Part shown: piece by piece, positions 11,627 through 21,155 of the stretch
How the letters are laid out: each line of letters opens with the position of its first letter
Position numbering within the stretch: the first letter of the stretch is position 1
Source of the DNA: Candidatus Sumerlaeia bacterium
GTDB taxonomy: Bacteria > Sumerlaeota > Sumerlaeia > JADFCW01
Length of the DNA stretch: 64,000 nucleotides
Assembly: GCA_026415575.1 (NCBI GenBank)
Contig: JAOAGV010000008.1
Location: forward strand, 1 to 64,000
Direction: 5' to 3'
Program-made: the position numbers and the translations under genes
The notes under the pieces: generated by a model
Told to the model about the DNA's origin: nothing
Seen by the model: the letters and a program-made list of their open reading frames with translations, nothing else
Databases searched by the model: none

Positions 11627-11638
11627 CGGGAGTCCGCC

Positions 11639-12151
11639 TCAGTTTCGCTTGGCAATCAGCACGGCGCCGATAATCGCCATGAGAAGCAGAATCGAAGTCA
11701 ATTCAAAAGGCAGCAAGTAGTCGCTCAGCAAGCGCGACGCCACCTCGATCAGGGAGAACTCTTTGAACTGAAACTCATCGGCGCCATAGACCGTGATAAG
11801 CCACTTGGCCGTGAGAAAGAAAAAACTCGCTGTCAATACGCCGGCGACGACCAGCATCGGTCCGCGATGTTCCACCATACTCCGAATCGTTACGTCGGTC
11901 TGCCGCGGATTCAGGAGCATGATTACATAGAGGAACAGAACGAGGATGGCGCCGGCGTAGACAAACACCTGAATGAGCGCGGCAAACGGCGACTGGATGA
12001 GCAAAAAAATGCCCGCCAGCGACAGCATCGTGACCACGAGGGCCAGCACCGCATAGACCGTTTTTCGCGAAAAAGCCACGTAGGCCGCCGACAGGATGGC
12101 CATCGTGGCCAGAAAGGCGTAGAAGGCGTATTGGAGCGAAATCAGTTTCAT
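11639..12151 (-). CDS. nuoJ: NADH-quinone oxidoreductase subunit J
   Basis: 170 residues with five predicted membrane helices. The pattern QSPFAALIQVFVYAGAILVLFLYVIMLL is the NuoJ signature (the helix with the pi-bulge that couples quinone reduction to proton movement). GGGAGG lies just before the ATG at 12151. It lies 15 bp after nuoI. The C-terminal helix ELTSILLLMAIIGAVLIAKR is complete. Confidence 0.96.
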   Translation of the reverse strand: MKLISLQYAFYAFLATMAILSAAYVAFSRKTVYAVLALVVTMLSLAGIFLLIQSPFAALIQVFVYAGAILVLFLYVIMLLNPRQTDVTIRSMVEHRGPMLVVAGVLTASFFFLTAKWLITVYGADEFQFKEFSLIEVASRLLSDYLLPFELTSILLLMAIIGAVLIAKRN

Positions 12152-12166
12152 GGGGCCTCCCAGAGG

Positions 12167-12637
12167 TCAGCCGATTCGCGGCACAGGAAACGTCTCATAG
12201 TCTCCAAACCCTTCTTCCGGCGGTGTCAGCATGTCTTTCTTGCCGATGACGCATTTGGCGCGCGCATCGGCAGCCAGTTCATACTCCGGCCCCATCACAA
12301 TGGCGTCCTCGGGGCACGCTTCCTCGCAAAATCCGCAATAAATGCAGCGCAACAAATGAATTTGATACACCCTCGCGTAGCGTTCACCGGGCGACACCGG
12401 ATTGGCCGGATCGTTTTCCGCCGCTTCGAGATAAATGGCTTCAGACGGACAGACCGACGCGCACAGCGCGCACCCGACGCAGCGTTCCAGACCGTCGGCG
12501 TATCGCTGGAGGCGGTGGCGCCCGCGGAATATCGGCGGGTCGCGCCGCCGTTGTTCGGGATACTGAACGGTAACCCGGCGGCGAAAGATATGCCGCAGCG
12601 TGACGGAAAATCCCTTGATCAGCTCAACCAGCAGCAC
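12167..12637 (-). CDS. nuoI: NADH-quinone oxidoreductase subunit I (two 4Fe-4S ferredoxin-like)
   Basis: 156 residues. The start is placed at the GTG at 12637 because GGAGG lies seven bases upstream. An ATG at 12670 would add a glycine-rich stretch and lengthen the overlap with nuoH. The two 4Fe-4S motifs CVGCALCASVCP and CIYCGFCEEACP carry clusters N6a and N6b, which pass electrons from the peripheral arm towards cluster N2 in NuoB. The first helix (VELIKGFSVTLRHIF) would lie on the membrane surface. It overlaps the end of nuoH by 14 bp, indicating translational coupling. Confidence 0.97.
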   Translation of the reverse strand: MLLVELIKGFSVTLRHIFRRRVTVQYPEQRRRDPPIFRGRHRLQRYADGLERCVGCALCASVCPSEAIYLEAAENDPANPVSPGERYARVYQIHLLRCIYCGFCEEACPEDAIVMGPEYELAADARAKCVIGKKDMLTPPEEGFGDYETFPVPRIG

Positions 12638-13754
12638 GCCGCCGCCTCCAGAGGATTTGGCTGACCACAAGATCGGTCACGATCAGAGCTGCCACGCCTG
12701 TCAGCCCCAGAACCCAGCCGGGCCAGTTCAACGCCACGAGAATGGCCGTTACGATCAAATTGAGAAACGCCAGAGGCAGAAGGATTTTCCAGCCGAGCAT
12801 CATCAGTTCATCATAGCGCAGCCGGGGCAGTGTGCCGCGCAGCCAGATAAAGAAGAACACCAGCGCGCCGATTTTCGCCAACAGCCAGAACAAGCCGATG
12901 GCGCCGTCAAACCACGACGTCCCGAACGTATAGGGAAAAGGCGGGTTGTAGCCGCCCAAAAACAGCGTCGCAATCACCGACGACATGACAAACACGCTCG
13001 AATACTCGCTCATGTAAAACATCACAAATCGCATCCCGCTGTATTCCGTGTGAAACCCGCCGGTCAGTTCGCTTTCGGCTTCGGGCAGGTCGAACGGCGT
13101 GCGGTTGACCTCGGCGATGGCCGCCAGCAGAAACAGAACGAAGCCGAGCGGCTGGAGGAACATGTTCCAGTGCCAGAATCCGCCCGCCTGCTGCGCCGCG
13201 ATTGCGGTCAGGCGAAATGTCCCCGAGGTCAAAAGTATTCCGACAATCGAAAGCGACAGAGTAATTTCATAGCTGAACATCTGTGCCGACGACCGCAGCC
13301 CGCCCATCAGCGACCACTTGTTGTTGGACGACCAGCCCGCCAGCACGATGCCATAAACCGACAGCGTGGCCACGGCGAAAAAGAAAAGCAGCGACAGGTC
13401 GAAATCCGCTATCGCAAGCGTGATCTCGCGCCCGGCTATCGTTACAGGCGGCCCGAACGGAATCACCGACGCTGAAATCAAGACGGGTGTGATGACCAGT
13501 ATGGGGGCCAAACGATAGGTCAGCGGTTCCACGCCGTCGGGAATGATATTCTCCTTGAAGAAGACTTTGGCGGCGTCCACCAGCGTTTGCAGCAGCCCCC
13601 ACGGACCGACACGATTGGGGCCGGGCCGCACTTGCATCCAGCCGAGCAGCTTGCGCTCGGCCAGCACCACCACCGGCACGCTCCCGATGACCAAGCCGAA
13701 AACGACCCCGATCTTGGCGATGGTGATGAGTGAATATATGAGGAATTCGTTCAT
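12624..13754 (-). CDS. nuoH: NADH-quinone oxidoreductase subunit H
   Basis: 376 residues, eight or nine membrane helices; NuoH forms the quinone-binding chamber at the junction of the two arms of complex I. Signature stretches are AERKLLGWMQVRPGPNRVGP and AEVNRTPFDLPEAESELTGGF with the conserved glutamates and arginines. The ATG at 13754 has GAAGG upstream and lies 12 bp from the end of nuoG. It overlaps nuoI by 14 bp. Confidence 0.97.
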   Translation of the reverse strand: MNEFLIYSLITIAKIGVVFGLVIGSVPVVVLAERKLLGWMQVRPGPNRVGPWGLLQTLVDAAKVFFKENIIPDGVEPLTYRLAPILVITPVLISASVIPFGPPVTIAGREITLAIADFDLSLLFFFAVATLSVYGIVLAGWSSNNKWSLMGGLRSSAQMFSYEITLSLSIVGILLTSGTFRLTAIAAQQAGGFWHWNMFLQPLGFVLFLLAAIAEVNRTPFDLPEAESELTGGFHTEYSGMRFVMFYMSEYSSVFVMSSVIATLFLGGYNPPFPYTFGTSWFDGAIGLFWLLAKIGALVFFFIWLRGTLPRLRYDELMMLGWKILLPLAFLNLIVTAILVALNWPGWVLGLTGVAALIVTDLVVSQILWRRRRAAG

Positions 13755-13766
13755 CGCGAAAGCCTT

Positions 13767-16400
13767 CTATGCTTTCCGAATAGTGACCAACGGCACGGCG
13801 TGGGGCGGCCGGTCAAAATGCAAGACCGCCCAGTTCTGCGGCGCGAACACGGTTCCGCGCGCCACGCGTGGATGGAGATGAAGCCGGCCGGTGGCCGATA
13901 CACCCTCTCCCTCGACTGCCACAACATCGTTCTCGGTCAATCCGAGCCTGTGGGCGTCAAACGGATGCATTTCAACCCATGCCGGACCGCGCAGCGGGGC
14001 CATGGTCGCCGAGTGGTCGCCGAGCGAGTCGGCGCCGAAGAGAATCGGCGACCAGAGCAGTGCCAACTTCGTTGAGTCGGCCTTGTCAGCCGCCGCTTCC
14101 GGCGTTGCTTCCGCCGCCGGCAATATCGGGCGCGGTTTTCCGCCCATGGCCCAACGGCAGGCGGGCATATACGTCGGCGAAATGGTGTAAAACTTCCCCC
14201 ACTGCATTTGCGCGCGCGCTTTCACGACGCTCCGGCACCGCATCGGCCACTCCTCGCCCGGCCCCGGATCGCAGTATTCGCCCGGCCGATGGGGACAGGC
14301 GGGATTGAGAAGCCGGACCATTTCCATAAAAACAGCGTCACCGTCGCGATAGCCAAAGTTGCGGCCCATCTTTTGGGCAAGGACATCCAGCACCGCGGCG
14401 TCATCCTGAATGCCGGCGGGCCGTTCGCCGCCGCGGCTGAGCCGCGCGGGCATGCCGCAGAGGTCGGCCAGCGTTCCTTCCTTTTCCGAAAACAACGCGC
14501 CCGGCAAAACCAAATGGGCGCGCTGGGCAAGCGGCGACTCGAAGGTGTCGTGGACGATAAGCAATTCGAGATTCTCCAGCGCCGCCAGCGCCGAATCGAG
14601 CCAAGGCAGCGCATGAAAATCGCCCGCGCCCAAAACATACAGCGCCTTGAGACGGCCCGCGCGTGCTGCTTCGATCATTTCCGGCGCGGTCAGGCCGGCG
14701 CTCTCCGGCAAACGGTCGGTTTTCCAAAACTGCATGACGCGCGCCCGCGTTTCCGCATCGTCGCTCCAGCCGCCGGGCAGGCGATCGGGCTGGCATCCGG
14801 CGAGGAAAGCACCCGCGGTGTTGCGCTGGGGAAGTACGGGCAGCAGATGCCAGTTCGGGCCAAGGTTGTTTTGGAGTTGGGCCGCGGCGCGAACCATGCG
14901 TTCGGCGAACAACCCGCTGCACAGGTCCAACCCATACACGATCAATCCGCTGTGCACACGGCCCAAAAGATCGCCCAGTTCGTCGAGGGCGCCGAGGCCA
15001 CGCAGCAAATGCGGCCGCACACCGGCAACATTGCGTGTGGCCAGTCCTTCGAGCACGTCGGGCGTCTCGCCCGGCAAGCATTGGATGATTCCTTTTGCAT
15101 GGCGGGCGATCCAGGGGTCGGGCCGATAATCCAATAGATAAACGGGGACGATGTGCAGGCGGGCGGCTTCCTTGATTTTCAGCGCAACCACCGGAACCTG
15201 CCCCGCAAGGTCGGCGTTGACAACCAGAATGAGGTCGTAGGATTCGAGATGATCCAGTTGGCCGGTGGAGCCGCCCAGAGCGTGCGACCAAGCCTGTGCC
15301 GCGCGCGCATGGGCCGCCCCGATGCGCCAGTCCACATTCTGGGTGCCGACAACGTCGCGGGCCAGTCGCTGAAGCAGATACATCTCCTCGCATGTGGCGC
15401 GGCTGGAGGCGAGAAAACCGATGGCATCGGGGCCGTCGGCGTCGCGCACCGCTCTGAGACGCCGGGCGGCTTCATCGAGTACTTCATCCCAATTGCCGTT
15501 GGCTCGCGGGGATATGCGGCTGCGCGGTTCTGCAATGCGGTCGGTGCGGTTCACAAAATCGCAGCCGAACCGACCCTGATTGCAAATGATCTCGCGGCCG
15601 TCATAAGAAATCTGGAAATTCGCCTTCCACTCCGGACTGCTCGGCGGTGTGACGCGGTAAATCCTGCCCGCCCGCATCCACAGCGTCACATGGCAGCCCG
15701 ACGCGCAGTAGGGGCAGGTGCTCTGGACTTGCTGCAGTTCCCAGACGCGGGCCTGAAAACGAAACGGCTTGCTGGTCCATGCGCCCACCGGACACAGGTC
15801 CACAATCATGCCCGAAAACGGTGTGCGGACGGGCCGATCCTCGAAGGTGCCGATATGTTCGACTTCGCCGCGTTTGAAAACCCCGATGACCCGCTCGCCG
15901 GCGATCTCCTCGGCGAACCGCACGCACCGCGTGCACATGACGCACCGGTTGCGCTCCAGATCGAGCAGCGGGTCGAGTTGCGGTTTGCGGAACCGCAGCC
16001 TCGGCTCGACGGTGCGTGTATGCGCGGGGCCGTAGTCCATCGTGTAGCGATGCAACATACACTCGCCGCCGCGGTCGCACACGGGGCAGTCGAGCGGATG
16101 ATTGAGCAGGAGGAATTCGAGCATGCCGCGCCGGGCATCGGCCACTTGGGCGGTGTGGGTGCGGACCACCATACCGTTGCGCACGAGGGTGTCGCAGGCC
16201 AGAACCATCTTGCGGCTGTCTTCGATTTCGACCAGACACATGCGGCAGCTGCCGGCCACGCCGAGCAGCGGGTGATAGCAGTAGTGGGGAATGTCAATGC
16301 CCACGCTGCGCGCGGCGTCCAGAATGCGCGTGCCTTCGGGGACGGTGACCGGCCGGTCGTCAATGGTCAGTGTGACCGTTGGGGGTATATTTTTTGTCAT
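13767..16400 (-). CDS. nuoG: NADH-quinone oxidoreductase subunit G
   Basis: 877 residues, the large iron-sulphur subunit. In order: a 2Fe-2S ferredoxin domain (HYCYHPLLGVAGSCRMCLVE ... LACDT), the His-Cys3 N5 site (HPLDCPVCDRGGEC), the N4 site (CVMCTRCVRF ... LCPVGA), the additional N7-type motif (CPYCASGC ... CNQGRFGC), a molybdopterin-oxidoreductase-like body without evidence of metal binding, and a molybdopterin-dinucleotide-binding-like C-terminal domain. Retention of the N7 ligands groups it with NuoG of E. coli and Thermus type. The Shine-Dalgarno site is weak. It starts 8 bp after nuoF ends. Confidence 0.96.
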   Translation of the reverse strand: MTKNIPPTVTLTIDDRPVTVPEGTRILDAARSVGIDIPHYCYHPLLGVAGSCRMCLVEIEDSRKMVLACDTLVRNGMVVRTHTAQVADARRGMLEFLLLNHPLDCPVCDRGGECMLHRYTMDYGPAHTRTVEPRLRFRKPQLDPLLDLERNRCVMCTRCVRFAEEIAGERVIGVFKRGEVEHIGTFEDRPVRTPFSGMIVDLCPVGAWTSKPFRFQARVWELQQVQSTCPYCASGCHVTLWMRAGRIYRVTPPSSPEWKANFQISYDGREIICNQGRFGCDFVNRTDRIAEPRSRISPRANGNWDEVLDEAARRLRAVRDADGPDAIGFLASSRATCEEMYLLQRLARDVVGTQNVDWRIGAAHARAAQAWSHALGGSTGQLDHLESYDLILVVNADLAGQVPVVALKIKEAARLHIVPVYLLDYRPDPWIARHAKGIIQCLPGETPDVLEGLATRNVAGVRPHLLRGLGALDELGDLLGRVHSGLIVYGLDLCSGLFAERMVRAAAQLQNNLGPNWHLLPVLPQRNTAGAFLAGCQPDRLPGGWSDDAETRARVMQFWKTDRLPESAGLTAPEMIEAARAGRLKALYVLGAGDFHALPWLDSALAALENLELLIVHDTFESPLAQRAHLVLPGALFSEKEGTLADLCGMPARLSRGGERPAGIQDDAAVLDVLAQKMGRNFGYRDGDAVFMEMVRLLNPACPHRPGEYCDPGPGEEWPMRCRSVVKARAQMQWGKFYTISPTYMPACRWAMGGKPRPILPAAEATPEAAADKADSTKLALLWSPILFGADSLGDHSATMAPLRGPAWVEMHPFDAHRLGLTENDVVAVEGEGVSATGRLHLHPRVARGTVFAPQNWAVLHFDRPPHAVPLVTIRKA

Positions 16401-16408
16401 GCCGCGCG

Positions 16409-17725
16409 TCAGACAAACTGGGTGTAAGGTTTTTCAAACGGGCAACGGCCCCGTTCAATGTGCTGTTCAAATTCGCGGCGGAAGTAGTGCAAGCCGCTTT
16501 TGACAGCGGCGCACGCCGCATCGCCGAGTGCACACACACAGCGCCCTTCGATCTTGGTCGGAATGTTCTGCAACAGATCGAGGTCTTCGAGCCGGCCCCG
16601 GCCGCTTTCGATGCGGTCGAGAATTTTATACAGCCACGCGGTTCCCTGCCGGCAGGGAGTGCACTGGCCGCACGACTCATGGCGGTAGAACTGCGCCATG
16701 TTGCGCGCGGCCCAGACCATGCAAACGGTGTCGTCAAAAACAATGGTGGCGGCCGAGCCCAGAAGTGAGCCGGCTTCCTCGACGCCCTCGAAGCTCATCT
16801 GCGTGTCGAGGTGGTCGGCGGTCAAAATGGGAACCGACGAGCCACCGGGGATGACGGCTTTGAGCGGCCGATCGTCGCGAATGCCTCCGGCGAGGTCATA
16901 GATCAGCTGGCGCAGCGTGATCCGCATGGGCGCTTCGTAGTTGCCGGGCCGCTTGACATGGCCGCTGACGGAGTAAATCCGAAAGCCGCCCGATCGTTCC
17001 GTGCCCAGCGAGTGGAACCATTCCGGGCCGCGTTCGAGAATCGGGACCACCTTGGCCAGGGTCTCGACATTGTTGATGATGGTCGGGCAGCCATACAGCC
17101 CCTTTTGCGCCGGGAAGGGGGGTCGCAATCGGGGCCAGCCGACGCGCCCCTCGATCGAGTTGAGCATGGCCGACTCTTCGCCGCAGATATACGCGCCGGC
17201 GCCTGAATGCACCACAATGTCAAGCGAGAAGTCGGTGCCCAGAACATGAAGGCCCAGAACGCCGCGCGCGCGGGCTTCCTCGATGGCGCGGTTCATCACC
17301 TCGATCGCGTGGAAATACTCGCCGCGGATATACAGAAACGCCGTATGGCTGCCGATGGCATAGGCGCTGATGGCAATGCCTTCGAGCAGAAGATGCGGGC
17401 GCTGCTCAAGAATGGGGCGGTCCTTGCAGGTGCCCGGTTCGCTCTCGTCGCCGTTGCAGACCAGATAGACGGGAAGTTTGCTGTCTTTGGGCAGGAATCC
17501 CCACTTGACGCCGGTGGGAAAGCCCGCGCCGCCGCGTCCGCGAAGTCCCGACGCCTTGACACATTCGACCACTTCGGCCGGCGTCATCGTATGCAGGACT
17601 TTTTCAAGCGTGCGGTAGCCGCCGCGCCGGCGATAGGCATCAAACCACTCGGCGTCGGGCGTCGGATTGTCCGCGAGGTCCACGACGCCGTCCAGAAGCA
17701 CCGGCTTGTATTGCAGGTCAAGCAT
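16409..17725 (-). CDS. nuoF: NADH-quinone oxidoreductase subunit F (NADH-binding)
   Basis: 438 residues from the ATG at 17725. A TTG at 17743 would add six residues but overlaps nuoE more. NuoF binds NADH and FMN: the FMN loop GLRGRGGAGFPTGVKW, the NADH-binding GDESEPGTCKDR, and ICGEESAMLNSIEGR are all present. Cluster N3 is bound by SCGQCTPCRQGT and the later cysteine in GRCVCALGDAA. It overlaps the end of nuoE by 8 bp, as is usual for this pair, which together form the dehydrogenase module. Confidence 0.97.
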   Translation of the reverse strand: MLDLQYKPVLLDGVVDLADNPTPDAEWFDAYRRRGGYRTLEKVLHTMTPAEVVECVKASGLRGRGGAGFPTGVKWGFLPKDSKLPVYLVCNGDESEPGTCKDRPILEQRPHLLLEGIAISAYAIGSHTAFLYIRGEYFHAIEVMNRAIEEARARGVLGLHVLGTDFSLDIVVHSGAGAYICGEESAMLNSIEGRVGWPRLRPPFPAQKGLYGCPTIINNVETLAKVVPILERGPEWFHSLGTERSGGFRIYSVSGHVKRPGNYEAPMRITLRQLIYDLAGGIRDDRPLKAVIPGGSSVPILTADHLDTQMSFEGVEEAGSLLGSAATIVFDDTVCMVWAARNMAQFYRHESCGQCTPCRQGTAWLYKILDRIESGRGRLEDLDLLQNIPTKIEGRCVCALGDAACAAVKSGLHYFRREFEQHIERGRCPFEKPYTQFV

Positions 17726-18212
17726 TCTCTCTGCACCAGGCAAGGATTTCGTCCACGCGCGTGCGCGTCAGGCGGACATGGATCCGCTGGTTGACCAGCA
17801 TGGCCGGCGCCCATGCGCAGGCGCCAAGGCACATCATCACCTCGAGCGAGAACAAGCCGTCGGGGGTGGTCTCACCCGGCTTAATGCCGAGCTTCTCTTG
17901 AAGATAGTCGAGCAGGCCCTCGGCGCCGCACAGCGCGCAGGACAATGTGCCGCACACTCCGATCAGGTAGCGACCCACAGGCGCCTCGCGAAACATCGAA
18001 TAGAACGTCACAATTTCGCGCACCGCGGCGGGGGTGATGCCCACCACCTCGGCAATCTCTTCGATCGCCGGCGCGGGAATGAACCCCCAGTCGTATTGAA
18101 CGGCCCAAACCGCCGGCAGGGCAATCGAGCGGCGCTGCGGATAGCGCCGCGCCAGCGACGTCAGCCATTTCCGCCGCTGAAGACTGAGATAGTAAGGTTC
18201 GTGCATGGTCAT
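17718..18212 (-). CDS. nuoE: NADH-quinone oxidoreductase subunit E (2Fe-2S, thioredoxin-like)
   Basis: About 164 residues. Two in-frame ATGs (18212 and 18206) are equally possible and neither has a strong Shine-Dalgarno site. An N-terminal helical domain (PAPAIEEIAEVVGITPAAV) precedes a thioredoxin-like fold that binds cluster N1a through CGTLSC and MCLGAC. The 100-bp gap between nuoD and this gene is the longest inside the front half of the operon. The gene overlaps nuoF by 8 bp. Confidence 0.95.
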   Translation of the reverse strand: MTMHEPYYLSLQRRKWLTSLARRYPQRRSIALPAVWAVQYDWGFIPAPAIEEIAEVVGITPAAVREIVTFYSMFREAPVGRYLIGVCGTLSCALCGAEGLLDYLQEKLGIKPGETTPDGLFSLEVMMCLGACAWAPAMLVNQRIHVRLTRTRVDEILAWCRENA

Positions 18213-18312
18213 TTGCGTGCTTCGCGATGCCGATTTATGGAAAGGGCACAGAGTCCAAGATACCGTTTGCCGCAGAGTTCCCCCTTGCGCGGGCGCTTTT
18301 CGCTGACGGCTG

Positions 18313-19647
18313 CTAGCGGTCCACATCCCCCATCACAATATCGAGACTGCCAATGATGGCCACGACATCGGCCAAAAGCGCGCCGCGGCACATGCGGTCG
18401 AGCGACTGCAAATTGCAGAACGACGGCGCGCGGATTTTCAGCCGATAGGCCTTTGGCGTCCCGTCGCTGACCAGATAAAAGCCGAGTTCGCCTTTCGGCG
18501 CCTCGATGGCATGATAGACCTCACCGGCCGGCGGCCAGAATCCTTCGCTGACCAGCAAAAAGTGGTGAATCAGCGCCTCCATGCTGTGCCGGAGTTCCTC
18601 GCGACGCGGCAGCATCACCTTCGGATTGTCAATGTTGACGGGCCCTTTGGGCACACGGTCGAGACATTGCCGGATGATGCGGAGACTCTCGCGCATTTCG
18701 CGCATCCGGACCAGATAGCGCGCATAGCAGTCGCCGGCGTCCTCGACGGCCATGTTCCACTCAATCTGGTCATACCACAGGTAGGGATGGCTCTTGCGAA
18801 TATCCCAAGCAACGCCGGAGGCGCGAAGCGACGGGCCGGACAGTCCGAGTGCGATCGCCTCGTCGCCGGAAATCCGGCCGATGTTCCATGTGCGCTGAAG
18901 AAAAATCTCGTTCTGCGTGAGCAGGGCCTCGTATTCGTCGAGCGCGCGGGGGAAATAATCGCAGAACTTCCGGACGCCGGCCAGCCAGTCGTCGGTGGCA
19001 TCGCGCCGCACGCCGCCGATGCGCATGTAGCTGACGGTGAAGCGGGCACCGGCGATCTCCTCGAACAGGTCGTAGAGCAACTCGCGGTCGCGAAAGCCGT
19101 ACATGAACGGCGACGTGGCGCCGAGCTCGAGCGCATGCGTGGCGTAGAAGACGATGTGCGAGGAAATGCGCGCCATTTCGCACAGAATCGTCCGCAGCCA
19201 CGCGCAGCGCTCCGTGACCTCGATTCCCAACAGCTTCTCGACCGTCATCACATAGCCGGTGTTGTAGGCCATCGGAGCCAGATAGTCTATGCGATCCGTG
19301 TAAGGAATGAACTGATGGTAGGTCTTGGTTTCCGCAATCTTTTCCTTGCCGCTGTGCAGGTAGCCGATGACCGGGCGAAGCCGGACCACCCGCTCGCCGT
19401 CGAGGTCCAGAACGACACGGAGCACGCCGTGGGTGCTGGGATGCTGCGGCCCCATATTGACGCGCAGTATCTCGAGGTTGTCGTAGGTGCGCTCGACGGT
19501 TGTAATCAGCGCGGCCGCGTCGCCGTCAGCAAGGTCAAGGATGTCGGAAGCCGGCTCAGCCATGGCAGATTCCACAACGCGGAGTGGTTTTCCCTCTCCG
19601 ACTAATTTGTCCAATCTGTCCGATCCGACCGCTTGTTTCTCAGACAT
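18313..19647 (-). CDS. nuoD: NADH-quinone oxidoreductase subunit D (49 kDa)
   Basis: 444 residues. NuoD lines the quinone site with NuoB: NMGPQHPSTHGVLR carries the conserved His loop, and the C-terminal IGSLDIVMGDVDR is the standard family ending. The first roughly 55 residues precede the conserved core (TYDNLEILRVNMGP). Of these, residues 5-18 (QAVGSDRLDKLVGE) are encoded by a 9-bp tandem repeat array, so the N-terminus appears to have been extended by repeat DNA. It overlaps nuoC by 8 bp. Confidence 0.97.
   Translation of the reverse strand: MSEKQAVGSDRLDKLVGEGKPLRVVESAMAEPASDILDLADGDAAALITTVERTYDNLEILRVNMGPQHPSTHGVLRVVLDLDGERVVRLRPVIGYLHSGKEKIAETKTYHQFIPYTDRIDYLAPMAYNTGYVMTVEKLLGIEVTERCAWLRTILCEMARISSHIVFYATHALELGATSPFMYGFRDRELLYDLFEEIAGARFTVSYMRIGGVRRDATDDWLAGVRKFCDYFPRALDEYEALLTQNEIFLQRTWNIGRISGDEAIALGLSGPSLRASGVAWDIRKSHPYLWYDQIEWNMAVEDAGDCYARYLVRMREMRESLRIIRQCLDRVPKGPVNIDNPKVMLPRREELRHSMEALIHHFLLVSEGFWPPAGEVYHAIEAPKGELGFYLVSDGTPKAYRLKIRAPSFCNLQSLDRMCRGALLADVVAIIGSLDIVMGDVDR
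19592..19628. repeat. 9-bp tandem repeat array in the 5' end of nuoD
   Basis: About four degenerate units (TCCGACTAA, TTTGTCCAA, TCTGTCCGA, TCCGACC) lie within the first codons of nuoD and encode part of its unusual N-terminal extension. They are the same family as the arrays at 5918, 28901 and 30142. Confidence 0.6.
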
Positions 19648-20197
19648 CCGAATCGTTCAGGCGAATGCGCGGCACCAGGCCGGCCGGTTCGCCGGCCCAA
19701 GGCTGCGAGTCGCGTTTAAAGTAGAAGCTGCGCGCACCGCCAATCGGGAAATCCTTGCGCAGCGGATGCCCCTCCCAATCGTCGGGCATCAGGATTCGCT
19801 CCAGCGCCGGATGGCCGTCGAACACAATGCCGAACATGTCAAAGACCTCGCGCTCGTGGGCATCGGCGGCGGGCCAGACCGCTACCACCGACGGTGTGCG
19901 GCCGGGCAATTCTGGCACAGCCACTTTTACGCGCAACCGGTGGTAGTATTCCAGCGAGAGCAGATGATAGACGACGTCGAAGCGAACCGCGCGGCCCAAA
20001 TGCAAATAGTCCACGGCCGTAAGGTCGGAAAGATAATTGAACCGCAGGGCCGGGTGGTCGCGCAAAAACCGCGCCACCTCGACGATGGCGTCGGGCGAGA
20101 CGCGCACGGTCAACTCGCCGCGAAAGCAAGCGGTTTCCTCGACCCCTGCGCCAAAGCGCTCGCGAACGAGTCGCTCAATTGTGTCCAGCGTTGCCAT
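19640..20197 (-). CDS. nuoC: NADH-quinone oxidoreductase subunit C (30 kDa)
   Basis: 185 residues from the ATG at 20197; an upstream in-frame ATG at 20236 is less likely because the family starts near MATLDTIERL. The signature HEREVFDMFGIVFDGHPALERILMPDDW is complete and ends in the conserved PLRKDFP. It is separate from nuoD, not fused. The C-terminal RIRLNDSDV overlaps the nuoD start by 8 bp. NuoC packs against NuoD in the peripheral arm. Confidence 0.96.
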   Translation of the reverse strand: MATLDTIERLVRERFGAGVEETACFRGELTVRVSPDAIVEVARFLRDHPALRFNYLSDLTAVDYLHLGRAVRFDVVYHLLSLEYYHRLRVKVAVPELPGRTPSVVAVWPAADAHEREVFDMFGIVFDGHPALERILMPDDWEGHPLRKDFPIGGARSFYFKRDSQPWAGEPAGLVPRIRLNDSDV

Positions 20198-20244
20198 TCC
20201 ATGCCCTACGGGACTGCGGACCGGCGGCCGGCCCAACTTCGCTG

Positions 20245-20778
20245 CTACAGCTTGTGCGACGCCTGAATCTTTTTCTGCAGCTCCATAATTCCGTAGATCA
20301 GCGCCTCAGGGCGCGGCGGACAGCCCGGCACATACATGTCCACCGGCACCACCTCGTCAATGCCCTGCAGAACCGAATAAATGTTGTGCATCCCGCCGCA
20401 CGAGGCGCACGAGCCCATGGCAATCACCCACTTCGGCTCGGCCATCTGGTCATAGATGCGGCGGACGACCGGGGCCATTTTCTTTGTGCACCAGCCCGAC
20501 ACAATCATCAGGTCGGCCTGCCGCGGCGACGGTCGGAACACTTCCATGCCGAACCGCGCGAGATCATAGCGCGACGACGCTGCCGTCATCATCTCGATCG
20601 CGCAACATGCCAGCCCCATCATCACCGGCCATAGCGAGTTCTTGCGGCACCAGTTGATGACGTCCACAAGGGTATGGGGAAGACGCAGCTCACGGCGCGT
20701 TTCCTCGTCGAGGATGCAGACCGGCGATTCGTGGCGGGAGGTCTCCCAATTGGGCATTCGCCGATGGTCTAGTTCCAT
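20245..20778 (-). CDS. nuoB: NADH-quinone oxidoreductase subunit B (cluster N2)
   Basis: 177 residues. The N2 ligands are all visible: the tandem cysteines in [19 protein letters not shown] and [10 protein letters not shown]. The final cluster of the electron chain reduces quinone at the NuoB/NuoD interface. It overlaps nuoA by 10 bp and precedes nuoC by 47 bp. Confidence 0.98.
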   Translation of the reverse strand: MELDHRRMPNWETSRHESPVCILDEETRRELRLPHTLVDVINWCRKNSLWPVMMGLACCAIEMMTAASSRYDLARFGMEVFRPSPRQADLMIVSGWCTKKMAPVVRRIYDQMAEPKWVIAMGSCASCGGMHNIYSVLQGIDEVVPVDMYVPGCPPRPEALIYGIMELQKKIQASHKL

Positions 20779-21155
20779 TCAAACGCTCCTTTTCGCCACG
20801 CGTAAAGATAGCCTACAGCAAGGAAGGCAATAAAGACCAGCATCTCGCCGATGAGAAAGAACCGGGCGCCGGCCAGTTCCGGCTCGCGCAGCGTGATGGC
20901 CCAGGCCAAGATAAACATCGTCTCCATGTCGAACAGCAAAAACAGGAGAGCCACCAAATAGTACTTCACCGAAATCTGGATGCGGGCCGGCGCCAGCGGC
21001 GGGATGCCGCATTCATAGGGCTCCTGCTTGACTGCATTGGGGCGCCGCGGCGCAATCAACAACCACGCCGCAAGCGTGCCGACGGCAAAGGCCAGCGCCG
21101 CCGCAGCAGCCAGCACGACCGGCCAGTACGCTGTATAAACGGCAGGGATGTCCAC
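20769..21155 (-). CDS. nuoA: NADH-quinone oxidoreductase subunit A
   Basis: 128 residues, three membrane helices, first gene of the operon. The start is a GTG at 21155 with a near-perfect GGAGGTGAG ribosome site directly upstream. The conserved loop [34 protein letters not shown] carries the cysteine and acidic residues that reach the quinone cavity. The promoter region is shared, divergently, with the S55 peptidase gene and contains repeat element B. Confidence 0.96.
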   Translation of the reverse strand: MDIPAVYTAYWPVVLAAAAALAFAVGTLAAWLLIAPRRPNAVKQEPYECGIPPLAPARIQISVKYYLVALLFLLFDMETMFILAWAITLREPELAGARFFLIGEMLVFIAFLAVGYLYAWRKGAFEWN